Shown one piece after another: positions 53,473 to 61,822 of a stretch of DNA of 64,000 nucleotides. The position numbers and the translations under genes were made by a program. Within the stretch, counting starts at the first letter, position 1. Every line of letters begins with the position of its first letter. Origin of the DNA: Mesorhizobium_K quangtriensis (GTDB taxonomy: Bacteria > Pseudomonadota > Alphaproteobacteria > Rhizobiales > Rhizobiaceae); contig NZ_JBEBMF010000001.1 of the NCBI RefSeq assembly GCF_040081925.1, forward strand, positions 992,001-1,056,000, read 5' to 3'. The notes below the pieces were generated by a model, which saw nothing but the letters and a program-made list of their open reading frames with translations, did not search any database and was not told the DNA's origin.

Positions 53473-54156
53473 ATGAAGCCGAAGGAAGCGGCCAAGGCGC
53501 CGCAGGCTGTGGCTACACCTGATGGACCTGCGGCGCGCGTGAACCTTCACGTCGAGTCCCGCAATCGCGCGCTGGCCACCATCCTGAAGTCTGCGGCTTC
53601 GGTATTCGCCCGTCGTGGTTTCGACGGTGCGACGATAGGTCTGGTCGCGGGCGAGGCCGGGGTGGCCAAGGCGACGGTGCATTACTACTTCGACACCAAG
53701 GAAAACCTGTACATGGCCGTCCTCGACCAGGTTTTCGTCGATTGGGCAGGCGCTATGGCCCGCATCGAGAAGGACAGCGGTCCGCTGGCGGCGCTGTCGC
53801 AATATATCGACTGGAAGGTGGAGTATTCCAGGGAGTCCCCTGATCTCACCCGCGTATGGGCAATGGAGGTTCTGGCCGGCGCACCGCGGATGCAGGCATT
53901 CCTCGACGAGAAGGTGCGCAAGGCGGTCGAGGACAAGGGCGACGTCATACGTGCGTGGATCGCCGAGGAAAAGATGGCCCCCATCGATCCCGCGCACCTC
54001 TTTTTCATGCTCTGGGCGACGACACAGACCTATGCGGAATGCGAAGCGCAGATCAAGGCCGTGCTGAACAAGGACGAACTCGATGACCAGGTGTTTCGCG
54101 TCGCCCGCGAAACCGTGTCGCGCGTCCTGTTGACCGGACTTGGCATAAAGGCCTGA
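53473..54156 (+). CDS. TetR-family transcriptional regulator (RutR-like)
   Basis: A 227-residue TetR regulator. The N-terminal helix-turn-helix is at about residues 36-82 (AASVFARRGFDGATIGLVAGEAGVAKATVHYYFDTKENLY), followed by a long helical ligand-binding domain of the kind seen in RutR, which controls pyrimidine use in E. coli. It precedes the amidohydrolase/BMP-transporter operon on the same strand, and a repeated dyad sits in the gap between them. The effector is not identified. Confidence 0.85.
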   Translation: MKPKEAAKAPQAVATPDGPAARVNLHVESRNRALATILKSAASVFARRGFDGATIGLVAGEAGVAKATVHYYFDTKENLYMAVLDQVFVDWAGAMARIEKDSGPLAALSQYIDWKVEYSRESPDLTRVWAMEVLAGAPRMQAFLDEKVRKAVEDKGDVIRAWIAEEKMAPIDPAHLFFMLWATTQTYAECEAQIKAVLNKDELDDQVFRVARETVSRVLLTGLGIKA

Positions 54157-54233
54157 GTCGACGCGCCGAAACTGGTCAGCGCGGCGTTGTCTTCCGGCCT
54201 CCGATAGCCTGCCTTTTCAGACCAGAACCGCGC

Positions 54234-54286
54234 TTGACAGCAAATTGCAGCGTGGTCAGTAATTACTGTTTAACTGGACAGTAATT
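54234..54286 (+). promoter_or_regulatory. Promoter and three-half-site operator of the nucleobase-transport operon
   Basis: TTGACA at 54234-54239 is a perfect -35. After 17-18 bases comes CAGTAATTACTG (54257-54268), a perfect 12-base dyad containing the -10-like AGTAAT. A third half-site, CAGTAATT (54279-54286), follows, giving also TTACTGT-N8-ACAGTAA. The repeat covers the promoter and ends 16 bases before the amidohydrolase ATG, an ideal place for the adjacent TetR repressor. Confidence 0.6.
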
Positions 54287-54301
54287 TGGGGGCAAAGCGC
54301 G

Positions 54302-55618
54302 ATGTTCGATCTCCTCGTGAAAAGGGCGAATTTGCAGGATGGACGTAGCGGCGTCGACATTGCCTGTCTGGATGGCAAGATCGTCGACATCGGTCCGTCA
54401 ATCGAAGGCGAGGCGCGCGAAGTCGTCGATGCGACCGGGCGGCTGGTGACGCCGCCCTTTGTCGATGCCCACTGGCACCTCGACGCGACGCTTCTCCACG
54501 GCAACGGCTTCACCTGCGAAAGCGGGCTGCTCTACGAAGGCATCAACGCGTGGGCCGAGCTCAAGCAGACCGCGACGGTCGAATCCTACAAGCAGCGCGC
54601 GCGCCGGGCGCTGGGCTGGGCGATCGCCAACGGCCTGCTGCATGTCCGCTGCCAGACCGATATCTGCGATCCGCAACTGCGGCAGGTACAGGCGCTGATC
54701 GAATTGCGCGAAGAGCTAAGGCCGTTCATCGACCTGCAACTCGTCGCCTTCCCGCAGGACGGCTATTTCCGCGATCCGATCGCGGTGGACGCGATGGAAC
54801 GCGCGCTGGACCTGGGCATGGATGTCGTTGGGGGCATACCGGATTACGAGCTGACCGCTCCTGCTGGCTACGAGGCTGTGAAGACGCTTTGCGAAATCGC
54901 CAAGAAGCGCGGTTTGCTGGTCGACATGCACACCGACCAGACGCCCGATCCGCAGTCCCGCCAGATCGAGGCGCTGACCCAGGAGGCGATCAGGCTGGAC
55001 ATGGGGGCGCAGGTAAGCGCTTCGCATTGTCCGTCGATGGCGAATTTCAACGATTATTATGCCGACAAGCTGATCGGCCAGATCGCCCAGGCCGGAATGA
55101 ACATTTGCGTACAGCCGCTGACTGCTGCGACCTGCTGGGGCGTCATGACGCGAGTTAGCCAGCTTTATGATGCGGGGGTCAACGTCGCTTTCGGTCAGGA
55201 TTGCGTCATGGATCCCTGGTTCCCGTTCGGCAAGGGCGACATGCTGGACGTTGCCCACATGGCGATTGTGTTCGGGCGGTTGCTCTCTGAAAAAAAGAAG
55301 GCGATGGTGTTCGACAGCATCACCTATGGGGGAGCCCGGGCCTTGCAGATTGAAGGCTACGGCATCGAAAAAGGCAGGAATGCGGATCTGGTCGTCCTGC
55401 AGGCGGCCGATCCCATGGAGGCGGTGCGCCTTCGCCCCAACCGGCTTGCCGTCATCAGGCGCGGCAAGGTGGCTGCGCGGCAGGAGGCGCAGAAGGCATC
55501 GGTGTATCTTCCAGGTCAGGTTCTCGAGCTGGATTTTACCCGTGAGAATGTAATGCGTTCGGAGGGGGTCGTCGCGCATTGCAGGCATTGTGGAGGAAGT
55601 CATGATCATCGACACTAA
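54302..55618 (+). CDS. Cytosine-deaminase-like amidohydrolase, catalytic Glu replaced by Gln
   Basis: A 438-residue amidohydrolase of the CodA type. Metal ligands are present: His57 and His59 (DAHWHLD), His210, His242 and Asp300 (FGQDCVMDPW). But the HxxE motif reads HTDQ, so residue 213, the catalytic Glu of cytosine deaminases, is Gln. The region matching LVNIxLQGRxDTYPKRRG is also lost. The C-terminus ends HCRHCGGSHDHRH, a metal-binding-looking tail. It heads the operon; its paralog at 60537 keeps the Glu. It may hydrolyse another substrate or bind without deaminating. Confidence 0.8.
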   Translation: MFDLLVKRANLQDGRSGVDIACLDGKIVDIGPSIEGEAREVVDATGRLVTPPFVDAHWHLDATLLHGNGFTCESGLLYEGINAWAELKQTATVESYKQRARRALGWAIANGLLHVRCQTDICDPQLRQVQALIELREELRPFIDLQLVAFPQDGYFRDPIAVDAMERALDLGMDVVGGIPDYELTAPAGYEAVKTLCEIAKKRGLLVDMHTDQTPDPQSRQIEALTQEAIRLDMGAQVSASHCPSMANFNDYYADKLIGQIAQAGMNICVQPLTAATCWGVMTRVSQLYDAGVNVAFGQDCVMDPWFPFGKGDMLDVAHMAIVFGRLLSEKKKAMVFDSITYGGARALQIEGYGIEKGRNADLVVLQAADPMEAVRLRPNRLAVIRRGKVAARQEAQKASVYLPGQVLELDFTRENVMRSEGVVAHCRHCGGSHDHRH

Positions 55619-55722
55619 GGGCACGGACTGACGCTGAGGGCGTTGGAGACCTCTTCGTCAAAGCTCAGACGTGGCGTGTTGTTGCAATTTGGGAATGAAC
55701 GACAAAACTCGAAGAGGGAAAA

Positions 55723-56751
55723 ATGTCGAAATATTCTGGTACCGTGTTTAATCCGACCCGCCGCGCTTTGGTCGGCGCTGCTGGCGCCGCCGCGGCCCTT
55801 GCCGCGATTGGCGCGCCCGGACGTGTCTTCGCCCAGGAAAAGCTCAAGGTCGCCGCGGTTTATACCGTGCCGGTCGAGCAGCAGTGGGTGAGCCGCATTC
55901 ACAAGGCCGCCAACGCCGCCAAGGACCGTGGCGAAATCGAATATGTCTACTCGGAAAATGTTTCCAGCGCCGACAACGAGCGCGTGTTGCGCGAATATGC
56001 CGAAACCGGCAACAAGCTGATCATCGGCGAGGTGTTCGGCATCGAGGAAGCCTCGCGTGTCATCGCCAACGACTATCCCGAGGTCGCCTTCCTGATGGGC
56101 TCCTCGTTCAAGCCCGATGATGCGGTGCCGAATTTCTCCGTCTTCGACAACTACATTCAGGACGCGTCCTATCTCACCGGCATCGTCGCCGGCGCGATGT
56201 CGAAGACCAAGAACATCGGCATGGTCGGCGGCTATCCGATCCCCGAGGTCAACCGCCTCATGCACGCCTTCATGGCTGGCGTGAAGGAAACCGCGCCGGA
56301 TGCCAAGTTCCAGGTCGCCTTCATCGGCTCGTGGTTCGACCCGCCGAAGGCCAAGGAAACCGCCTTCGCGCAGATCGAAGCCGGTGCTGACCTCATGTAT
56401 GCCGAGCGCTTCGGCGTTTCGGACGCGGCCAAGGAAAAGGGCGTGCTTGCCATCGGCAACGTCATCGACACGCAGCCGGACTATCCGGAAACTGTCGTCG
56501 CCTCCGCGCTGTGGCACTTCGAGCCGACGCTGGACAAGGCGATCGCCGAAGTGAAGGCCGGCACCTTCAAGGCGGCTGACTACGGCGTCTACTCCTTCAT
56601 GAAGAATGGCGGCTGCTCGCTGGCGCCGTTCGGGACCTTCGAGGACAAGATCCCGGCCGAGATCAAGGCGATGGTAGCCGAGAAGGAAAAGGCCATCAAG
56701 GACGGTTCGCTCGTAACCGTCATCAACGACGAAGAGCCGAAGTCGAGCTAG
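55723..56751 (+). CDS. BMP-family (nucleoside-type) ABC substrate-binding protein
   Basis: A 342-residue Bmp/PnrA-like binding protein (VAAVYTVPVEQQWVSRIHKAA; VFDNYIQDASYLTGIVAGAM; IGMVGGYPIPEVNRLMHAF; ADLMYAERFGV). The N-terminus has twin Arg (TRRALVGAAGAAAALAA) ending VFAQE, so Tat export is possible. Relatives bind purine nucleosides. ATG 55723 follows GAGGGA. It is followed by two strong hairpins and then the ATPase gene. Confidence 0.92.
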   Translation: MSKYSGTVFNPTRRALVGAAGAAAALAAIGAPGRVFAQEKLKVAAVYTVPVEQQWVSRIHKAANAAKDRGEIEYVYSENVSSADNERVLREYAETGNKLIIGEVFGIEEASRVIANDYPEVAFLMGSSFKPDDAVPNFSVFDNYIQDASYLTGIVAGAMSKTKNIGMVGGYPIPEVNRLMHAFMAGVKETAPDAKFQVAFIGSWFDPPKAKETAFAQIEAGADLMYAERFGVSDAAKEKGVLAIGNVIDTQPDYPETVVASALWHFEPTLDKAIAEVKAGTFKAADYGVYSFMKNGGCSLAPFGTFEDKIPAEIKAMVAEKEKAIKDGSLVTVINDEEPKSS

Positions 56752-56755
56752 CGTT

Positions 56756-56868
56756 CTTCTCCCCGCTCTGCGGGGAGAAGATGCCGGCAGGCAGATGAGG
56801 GGCAGCGCCGACACCGCATAGTTGGCTCCGCACCTCACCCTTACCCTCTCCCCGTGAACGGGGAGAGG
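56756..56868 (+). repeat. Rhizobial palindromic repeat (RIME-like) with two hairpins
   Basis: A paired-hairpin element between the binding-protein and ATPase genes. Hairpin 1: CTTCTCCCCGC-TCT-GCGGGGAGAAG (56756-56780). A core GATGCCGGCAGGC follows. Hairpin 2: CCTCTCCCCGT-GA-ACGGGGAGAGG (56845-56868). The core recurs at 59535. Such mosaic palindromic elements are widespread in rhizobial intergenic DNA. Here it could stabilise the upstream binding-protein mRNA. Confidence 0.7.
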
Positions 56869-56890
56869 AGGTCGTCAACGGTATCTCCTC

Positions 56891-58408
56891 ATGTCCTCAC
56901 CGGTTCTACGCCTCTCCGGCATAACCAAGCGTTTCGGACCGCTTGTCGCCAACGACGCCATATCCTTCGACCTTGCGCGCGGCGAGGTCATCGCGCTTCT
57001 CGGCGAGAACGGCGCCGGCAAGACCACGCTGATGAACATCCTCTTCGGCCACTATGTCGCCGATGAGGGCGTCGTGGAGGCATTCGGCAAGGCGCTGCCG
57101 CCGGGCGATCCGCATGCCGCGCTGGAGGCCGGCATCGGCATGGTGCACCAGCATTTCACGCTGGCCGACAATATGACGGTGCTGGAGAACATCGCGCTCG
57201 GAACGCAGAAACTGAGCGCCTGGAGGCTCGATCGGACCGGAGCGCGAGAGCGCATCGAGAAGATGTCTTTCGATTTCGGCCTTGCAGTCGATCCGAATGC
57301 GACAGTCGGTTCGCTGTCGGTCGGCGAGCGCCAGCGCGTCGAAATCCTGAAGGCACTCTACCGCAACGCCAGGATTCTCATCCTCGACGAGCCGACCGCC
57401 GTGCTGACCCCGGTCGAGACGGACGCGCTGTTCGCCACACTCAAGCTGCTGGTCGCGCAGGGCCTCTCGATCATCTTCATCTCTCACAAACTCAACGAGG
57501 TCATGGCTGTCAGCGACCGGGTTCTCGTGCTGCGGTCAGGCAAGCTTTCCGGCGAACGGATCACCGCCGAGACGGACCGCAGCGAACTCGCCGCCCTGAT
57601 GGTCGGGCAGGAGGTGGAGCAGCCTCCGGTGCAGCCGGTCGAACCGGGCGACCTGCAATTCGTCCTCAACTCGGTTTCGACCGCCCGTCGCTCCTCCGGC
57701 ACGGCTCTCGACCGCACCACGCTGTCCCTTCGCGGTGGTGAGATCACGGGGCTTGCCGGCGTCTCTGGCAACGGTCAGGCGACCCTTGCCGCCCTGATCG
57801 CCGGAACGGAGGTCCCGACGGCGGGCGAAATCATCATACGCGGAGCGGCCGCCCGCGATTGGTCGCCTCGCGCCGCTCTCGGCGCAGGCATCGGGCGCAT
57901 CCCCGAGGACCGCCACGCCGTCGGCACGATCGGCGACATGAGCGTAACGGAGAACGTCATTGCCGAGCGCTATCGCTCGCCGCGCTTCAGCCGTCGCGGC
58001 TTCCTCGACTGGCGCGCGGCGCGCACCTTCGCCGAGCAGGTCATCGCGGACTACGATGTGAAATGTCCATCGCCGGACGCCCGGATTCGTCTGCTGTCGG
58101 GCGGCAACATGCAGAAGCTCATCCTCGGGCGCGCGCTCGACGAAGCACCTTCGGTCATCCTTGCCAACCAGCCGACGCGCGGGCTCGACGTCGGCGCGGT
58201 CAGCTACGTCCACCGCAAGCTTCTCGAAGCAAGGGCGCGGGGCGCGGCCGTCCTCCTGATTTCCGAGGACCTTGAAGAAATAATGGCGCTGTCGGATCGC
58301 ATCATCGTCATGTCGAAAGGACGCCTTTCCGCAGCATCTGCGCGCGGCGAAAGAACGATCGCGCAGCTCGGCGAACTCATGGCCGGCCACGGCATGGAGG
58401 CTGCGTGA
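56891..58408 (+). CDS. BMP-type ABC transporter ATP-binding protein
   Basis: A 505-residue protein with two fused ABC domains, as in nucleoside importers of the Bmp/Nup type. The first has Walker A GENGAGKTT (38-46), LSVGERQRVEILKAL and LILDEPTAVLTP. The second has a degenerate Walker A (GVSGNGQATL) but LLSGGNMQKLILGRAL and ANQPTRGLDVG. ATG 56891. The first permease gene starts on the base after its stop, so translation is coupled. Confidence 0.92.
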   Translation: MSSPVLRLSGITKRFGPLVANDAISFDLARGEVIALLGENGAGKTTLMNILFGHYVADEGVVEAFGKALPPGDPHAALEAGIGMVHQHFTLADNMTVLENIALGTQKLSAWRLDRTGARERIEKMSFDFGLAVDPNATVGSLSVGERQRVEILKALYRNARILILDEPTAVLTPVETDALFATLKLLVAQGLSIIFISHKLNEVMAVSDRVLVLRSGKLSGERITAETDRSELAALMVGQEVEQPPVQPVEPGDLQFVLNSVSTARRSSGTALDRTTLSLRGGEITGLAGVSGNGQATLAALIAGTEVPTAGEIIIRGAAARDWSPRAALGAGIGRIPEDRHAVGTIGDMSVTENVIAERYRSPRFSRRGFLDWRAARTFAEQVIADYDVKCPSPDARIRLLSGGNMQKLILGRALDEAPSVILANQPTRGLDVGAVSYVHRKLLEARARGAAVLLISEDLEEIMALSDRIIVMSKGRLSAASARGERTIAQLGELMAGHGMEAA

Positions 58409-59458
58409 ATGCGGCTTGAACCAAAATCCGCGCCGTCGCTGGTCGTCACGCTTCTCTATCCCGTCGCGGCCATATTGGTCACGTTTGCGATTACGGCGCT
58501 TCTTGTTCTCGCAGCCGGAGCATCGCCCTTCTCGGTCTTCTTCCTCGTCTGGAAAGGCGCGGCCGGCTCGCAGTTCGCCCTTCTGGAAACGCTGACGCGC
58601 GCAACGCCGCTGATCTTCACTGGCCTTGCCGTCGCAGTCGCCTTTCGCGCCAAGCTCTGGAATATTGGAGCGGAAGCGCAGCTCTACATCGGCGCGGTCG
58701 TCACCGTCGTTCTTGGGACAGGCGCGCTGCCGCTGCCGTCGTTCATTCTAATCCCGGTCATCATGATCGCGGCCATGGCGGCTGGCGCGCTGCTGCTGCT
58801 TGGCCCGGCCATCCTGAAGACGCGTTTCGGCGTCGACGAGGTCGTCACGACGCTGTTGCTTAACTTCATCGTCCTGCTGTTCGTCTCGATGCTGCTCGAA
58901 GGCGTTCTCAAGGACCCGATGGGTATGGGCTGGCCGCAATCCTCGCGTGTCATAGCCGATGCGCAGCTGCCGCGCATCGTGCAGGGCAGGCGGCTGCATT
59001 ACGGTTTCGTCATCGCGCTCGTGTCCGCGGTGATCCTCTGGATCGTCATGAAGAAGACGGCGCTCGGTTACGAGATGCGGGCGGTCGGCCACAACCCGCA
59101 GGCTGCGTCCTTCGCCGGTATTCCGGTCAACAGGGTGCTGATGAAGACCGCGCTGCTCTCGGGCGGCATTGCGGCGCTTGCGGGTTTCTCCGAGGTGTCG
59201 GGCCTCAAGGGCAACCTCACGCTCGATCTCTCGCCGGGCTTTGGCTACACCGGCATCGTTGTCGCCATGCTCGCGATGCTGAACCCGCTCGGTGTCGTCG
59301 TTTCCGCCATCTTCGTCGCCGGCATCTTCGTCGGCGCGGACGCCATGAGCCGAACGGCCGGCGTCCCAAGCTACATCGCCGACGTCATGGTGGCGACCTC
59401 GCTGCTGACGATGGTCGTCGCCATCCTGTTCACGCGCTATCGGCTGAGGTGGAAATAG
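58409..59458 (+). CDS. BMP-type ABC transporter permease (first)
   Basis: A 349-residue inner membrane permease with about 8-10 helices and the family motifs FRAKLWNIGAEAQLYIGA, TRFGVDEVVTTLLLNFI and YEMRAVGHNPQAASFAGIPV. It pairs with the permease encoded at 59599. The ATG directly follows the ATPase stop (TGAATG). The gap after it holds the second repeat copy. Confidence 0.92.
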   Translation: MRLEPKSAPSLVVTLLYPVAAILVTFAITALLVLAAGASPFSVFFLVWKGAAGSQFALLETLTRATPLIFTGLAVAVAFRAKLWNIGAEAQLYIGAVVTVVLGTGALPLPSFILIPVIMIAAMAAGALLLLGPAILKTRFGVDEVVTTLLLNFIVLLFVSMLLEGVLKDPMGMGWPQSSRVIADAQLPRIVQGRRLHYGFVIALVSAVILWIVMKKTALGYEMRAVGHNPQAASFAGIPVNRVLMKTALLSGGIAALAGFSEVSGLKGNLTLDLSPGFGYTGIVVAMLAMLNPLGVVVSAIFVAGIFVGADAMSRTAGVPSYIADVMVATSLLTMVVAILFTRYRLRWK

Positions 59459-59512
59459 CCGATGATTGCATGCGGTCACGTTGGCGATTTGCGAAGGTCG
59501 TTGCGCAGGCTG

Positions 59513-59586
59513 ATCTCCACCCTTGTGGGGGAGATGGCCGGCAGGCCAGAGGGGGGCGCCATAGAGCGAGAAACCTCTGGCAGAGG
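59513..59586 (+). repeat. Second copy of the rhizobial palindromic repeat
   Basis: ATCTCC ... GGAGAT (59513-59535) followed by the shared core GATGGCCGGCAGGCC and then CCTCTG-G-CAGAGG (59574-59586). It resembles the element at 56756-56868 in core and order. The last hairpin partly covers the ribosome site of the next permease gene (GAGGAG, 59583-59588), so it could affect translation. Confidence 0.6.
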
Positions 59587-59598
59587 AGAGGCGAACTG

Positions 59599-60540
59599 AT
59601 GGACGCGTTTGAAATCCTCCTCTCTGCCTCGTTCTGGGTCGCGGCGATCCGCATCGCCTCGCCGCTCATCTTCGCCACCATGGGCGAACTGATCTGCGAG
59701 CGCGCCGGCGTCCTCAACCTCGGCATCGAGGGCATCATGACGGCCGGCGCCTTCGCTGGCTGGTTCACCGTCTACTCCGGCGGCGACCTATGGACCGGAG
59801 TTCTGGTGGCGGCACTGGCGGGAGCCATGTTTGGCCTGCTGCATGCAACACTCACAGTGCCATTAGGATTGTCGCAGCATGTGGTCGGCATCGGCATCAC
59901 GCTTCTTGCGACGAGCCTCACCTACTTCACCTATCGCCTGCTGCTGCCCGAAGTGACTTCGCCGCCCAAGATCGAGCCCTTCCAGCCGGTTGCCATACCT
60001 GGATTGTCGGACATTCCCGTCATCGGCCAGGCGCTGTTCAACCAGACGCCACTGACCTATCTGGCCTTCGCCACTGTCGCACTCACCGCCTGGGTGCTCT
60101 ATCGCACACCGCTCGGCCTTGCGGTGCGCGCCGTCGGCGAAAGCCCGTCCGCCGTCGAGGCGCAGGGCATCTCCGTCACGGCCATCCGCATCGGCGCGGT
60201 GATGGTCGGCAGCGCGCTGATGGCAATCGGCGGCGCGTTCCTCACCATGTCGGCCTTCAACTCGTTCTTCTTCGAGATGATCAACGGTCGCGGCTGGATT
60301 GCCATCGCTCTCGTGGTCTTCGGCTCGTGGCGGCCCGGCAAGGCGCTGATCGGCGCGATCCTCTTTGCCGCCTTCGACGCCTATCAGGTGCGCCTGCAGC
60401 AGTTCAGCGGCGGCGTCGTGCCGTACCAGATATTCCTGATGATGCCCTACGCATTGTCGATCCTCGCGCTCATCCTCGTCGCGCGCCGCGCGACCTATCC
60501 AAAGGCGCTGATGATCCCCTACCAGAAAGGCGAGAGATGA
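59599..60540 (+). CDS. BMP-type ABC transporter permease (second)
   Basis: A 313-residue permease (SPLIFATMGELICERAGVLNLGIEGIMTAGAF, GLSQHVVGIGITLLATSLTYF, GLAVRAVGESPSAVEAQGI), the usual partner of the first permease in nucleoside-type importers. ATG 59599 is chosen for its GAGGAG site and for matching the family N-terminus. Its stop overlaps the start of the second amidohydrolase as ATGA. Confidence 0.92.
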   Translation: MDAFEILLSASFWVAAIRIASPLIFATMGELICERAGVLNLGIEGIMTAGAFAGWFTVYSGGDLWTGVLVAALAGAMFGLLHATLTVPLGLSQHVVGIGITLLATSLTYFTYRLLLPEVTSPPKIEPFQPVAIPGLSDIPVIGQALFNQTPLTYLAFATVALTAWVLYRTPLGLAVRAVGESPSAVEAQGISVTAIRIGAVMVGSALMAIGGAFLTMSAFNSFFFEMINGRGWIAIALVVFGSWRPGKALIGAILFAAFDAYQVRLQQFSGGVVPYQIFLMMPYALSILALILVARRATYPKALMIPYQKGER

Positions 60541-61820
60541 GCTTTGACCTGATCGTCAAGGGCGGCGTGCTGCCCGACGGGAAGACCGTCGACATCGGCA
60601 TCAAGGGCGAGACGATCGCCGCGATCGAACCCTCCCTGTCGGCCGAGGTCGGCCGCGTCGTCGATGCGTCGGGCTGCCTCGTCTCTGCGCCGTTTGTCGA
60701 TCCGCATTTCCATATGGATGCGACGCTGTCCTACGGCATCCCGCGCATCAACGTGTCGGGCACGCTTCTCGAAGGCATCGCGCTCTGGGGCGAACTGAAG
60801 CCGCTCCTGACGCATGAAGCGGTGAAGGAGAGGGCGCTTGCTTATTGCGACTGGGCGGTCTCGATGGGCCTGCTCGCCATCCGCACCCATGTCGACGTCT
60901 GCGACGACCGTCTGCTGGCCGTCGAAGCGCTGCTGGAGGTGAAGAAGGAGATCGCGCCCTATATCGACCTGCAGCTCGTCGCCTTTCCGCAGGACGGCCT
61001 CTATCGCTCGCCGACGGCGCGCGCAAACACCATCCGGGCGCTCGACCTCGGCGTCGACATCGTCGGCGGCATCCCGCATTTCGAGCGCACCATGGCCGAC
61101 GGCACCCGCTCCGTCACCGAGCTCTGCGAAATCGCGGCCGAACGTGGCCTCATGGTCGACATGCACTGCGACGAGACCGACGACCCGAATTCGCGCCACA
61201 TCGAGCAACTTGCCTGCGAGACACAGCGCCTCGGCCTGCAGGGCCGCGTTGCCGGCTCGCACCTGACGTCGATGCATTCGATGGACAATTATTACGCCTC
61301 GAAACTGCTGCCGCTGATTGCCGAGGCGCAGGTTTCGGCCATCCCCAACCCGCTGATCAACATCATGCTGCAGGGGCGTCACGACACCTATCCGAAGCGC
61401 CGCGGCCTGACGCGCGTCAAGGAGATGATCGCGCATGGCATCCGCGTCGGCTTTGGGCAGGACTGCACCATGGACCCCTGGTATTCGCTCGGCACCGCCG
61501 ACATGCTCGACGTTGCCTTCATGGGTCTGCACGTGGCGCAGATGTCATCGCCATCAGACATGGCGCGCTGCTTCGACATGGTCACCAACGTCAACGCCGC
61601 GATCATGGGCCTCGACCATCTCGGCCTGGAGGTCGGCAAGCGCGCCAGCCTCGTCGTACTTGACGCGAACGATCCTTTCGAAGCGCTGCGGCTGAGGGCG
61701 GAACGCCTCTGCGTTGTCTCGCGCGGCAAGGTCGTGGCGGAGCGTCCCAAGCGTGACACGGCCCTTTCGCTGCCGGGCCGCCCGGCAACGGTCAGCAGGC
61801 GTCACAAGCGGCCGAGTTAA
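60537..61820 (+). CDS. Cytosine-deaminase-like amidohydrolase (intact active site)
   Basis: A 427-residue CodA-like enzyme. His57 and His59 (DPHFHMD), His210 and Glu213 (HCDETDD), His242 (AGSHLTSMHS) and Asp309 (FGQDCTMDPWY) form the mononuclear-metal deaminase site. It also keeps THVDVCD, PYIDLQLVAFPQ and LQGRHDTYPKRRGLTRVKEM, close to E. coli cytosine deaminase. The residue after the metal Asp is Cys, not Asp as in CodA, so base specificity may differ. The last gene of the importer operon, coupled by ATGA. Confidence 0.88.
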   Translation: MSFDLIVKGGVLPDGKTVDIGIKGETIAAIEPSLSAEVGRVVDASGCLVSAPFVDPHFHMDATLSYGIPRINVSGTLLEGIALWGELKPLLTHEAVKERALAYCDWAVSMGLLAIRTHVDVCDDRLLAVEALLEVKKEIAPYIDLQLVAFPQDGLYRSPTARANTIRALDLGVDIVGGIPHFERTMADGTRSVTELCEIAAERGLMVDMHCDETDDPNSRHIEQLACETQRLGLQGRVAGSHLTSMHSMDNYYASKLLPLIAEAQVSAIPNPLINIMLQGRHDTYPKRRGLTRVKEMIAHGIRVGFGQDCTMDPWYSLGTADMLDVAFMGLHVAQMSSPSDMARCFDMVTNVNAAIMGLDHLGLEVGKRASLVVLDANDPFEALRLRAERLCVVSRGKVVAERPKRDTALSLPGRPATVSRRHKRPS

Positions 61821-61822
61821 GG

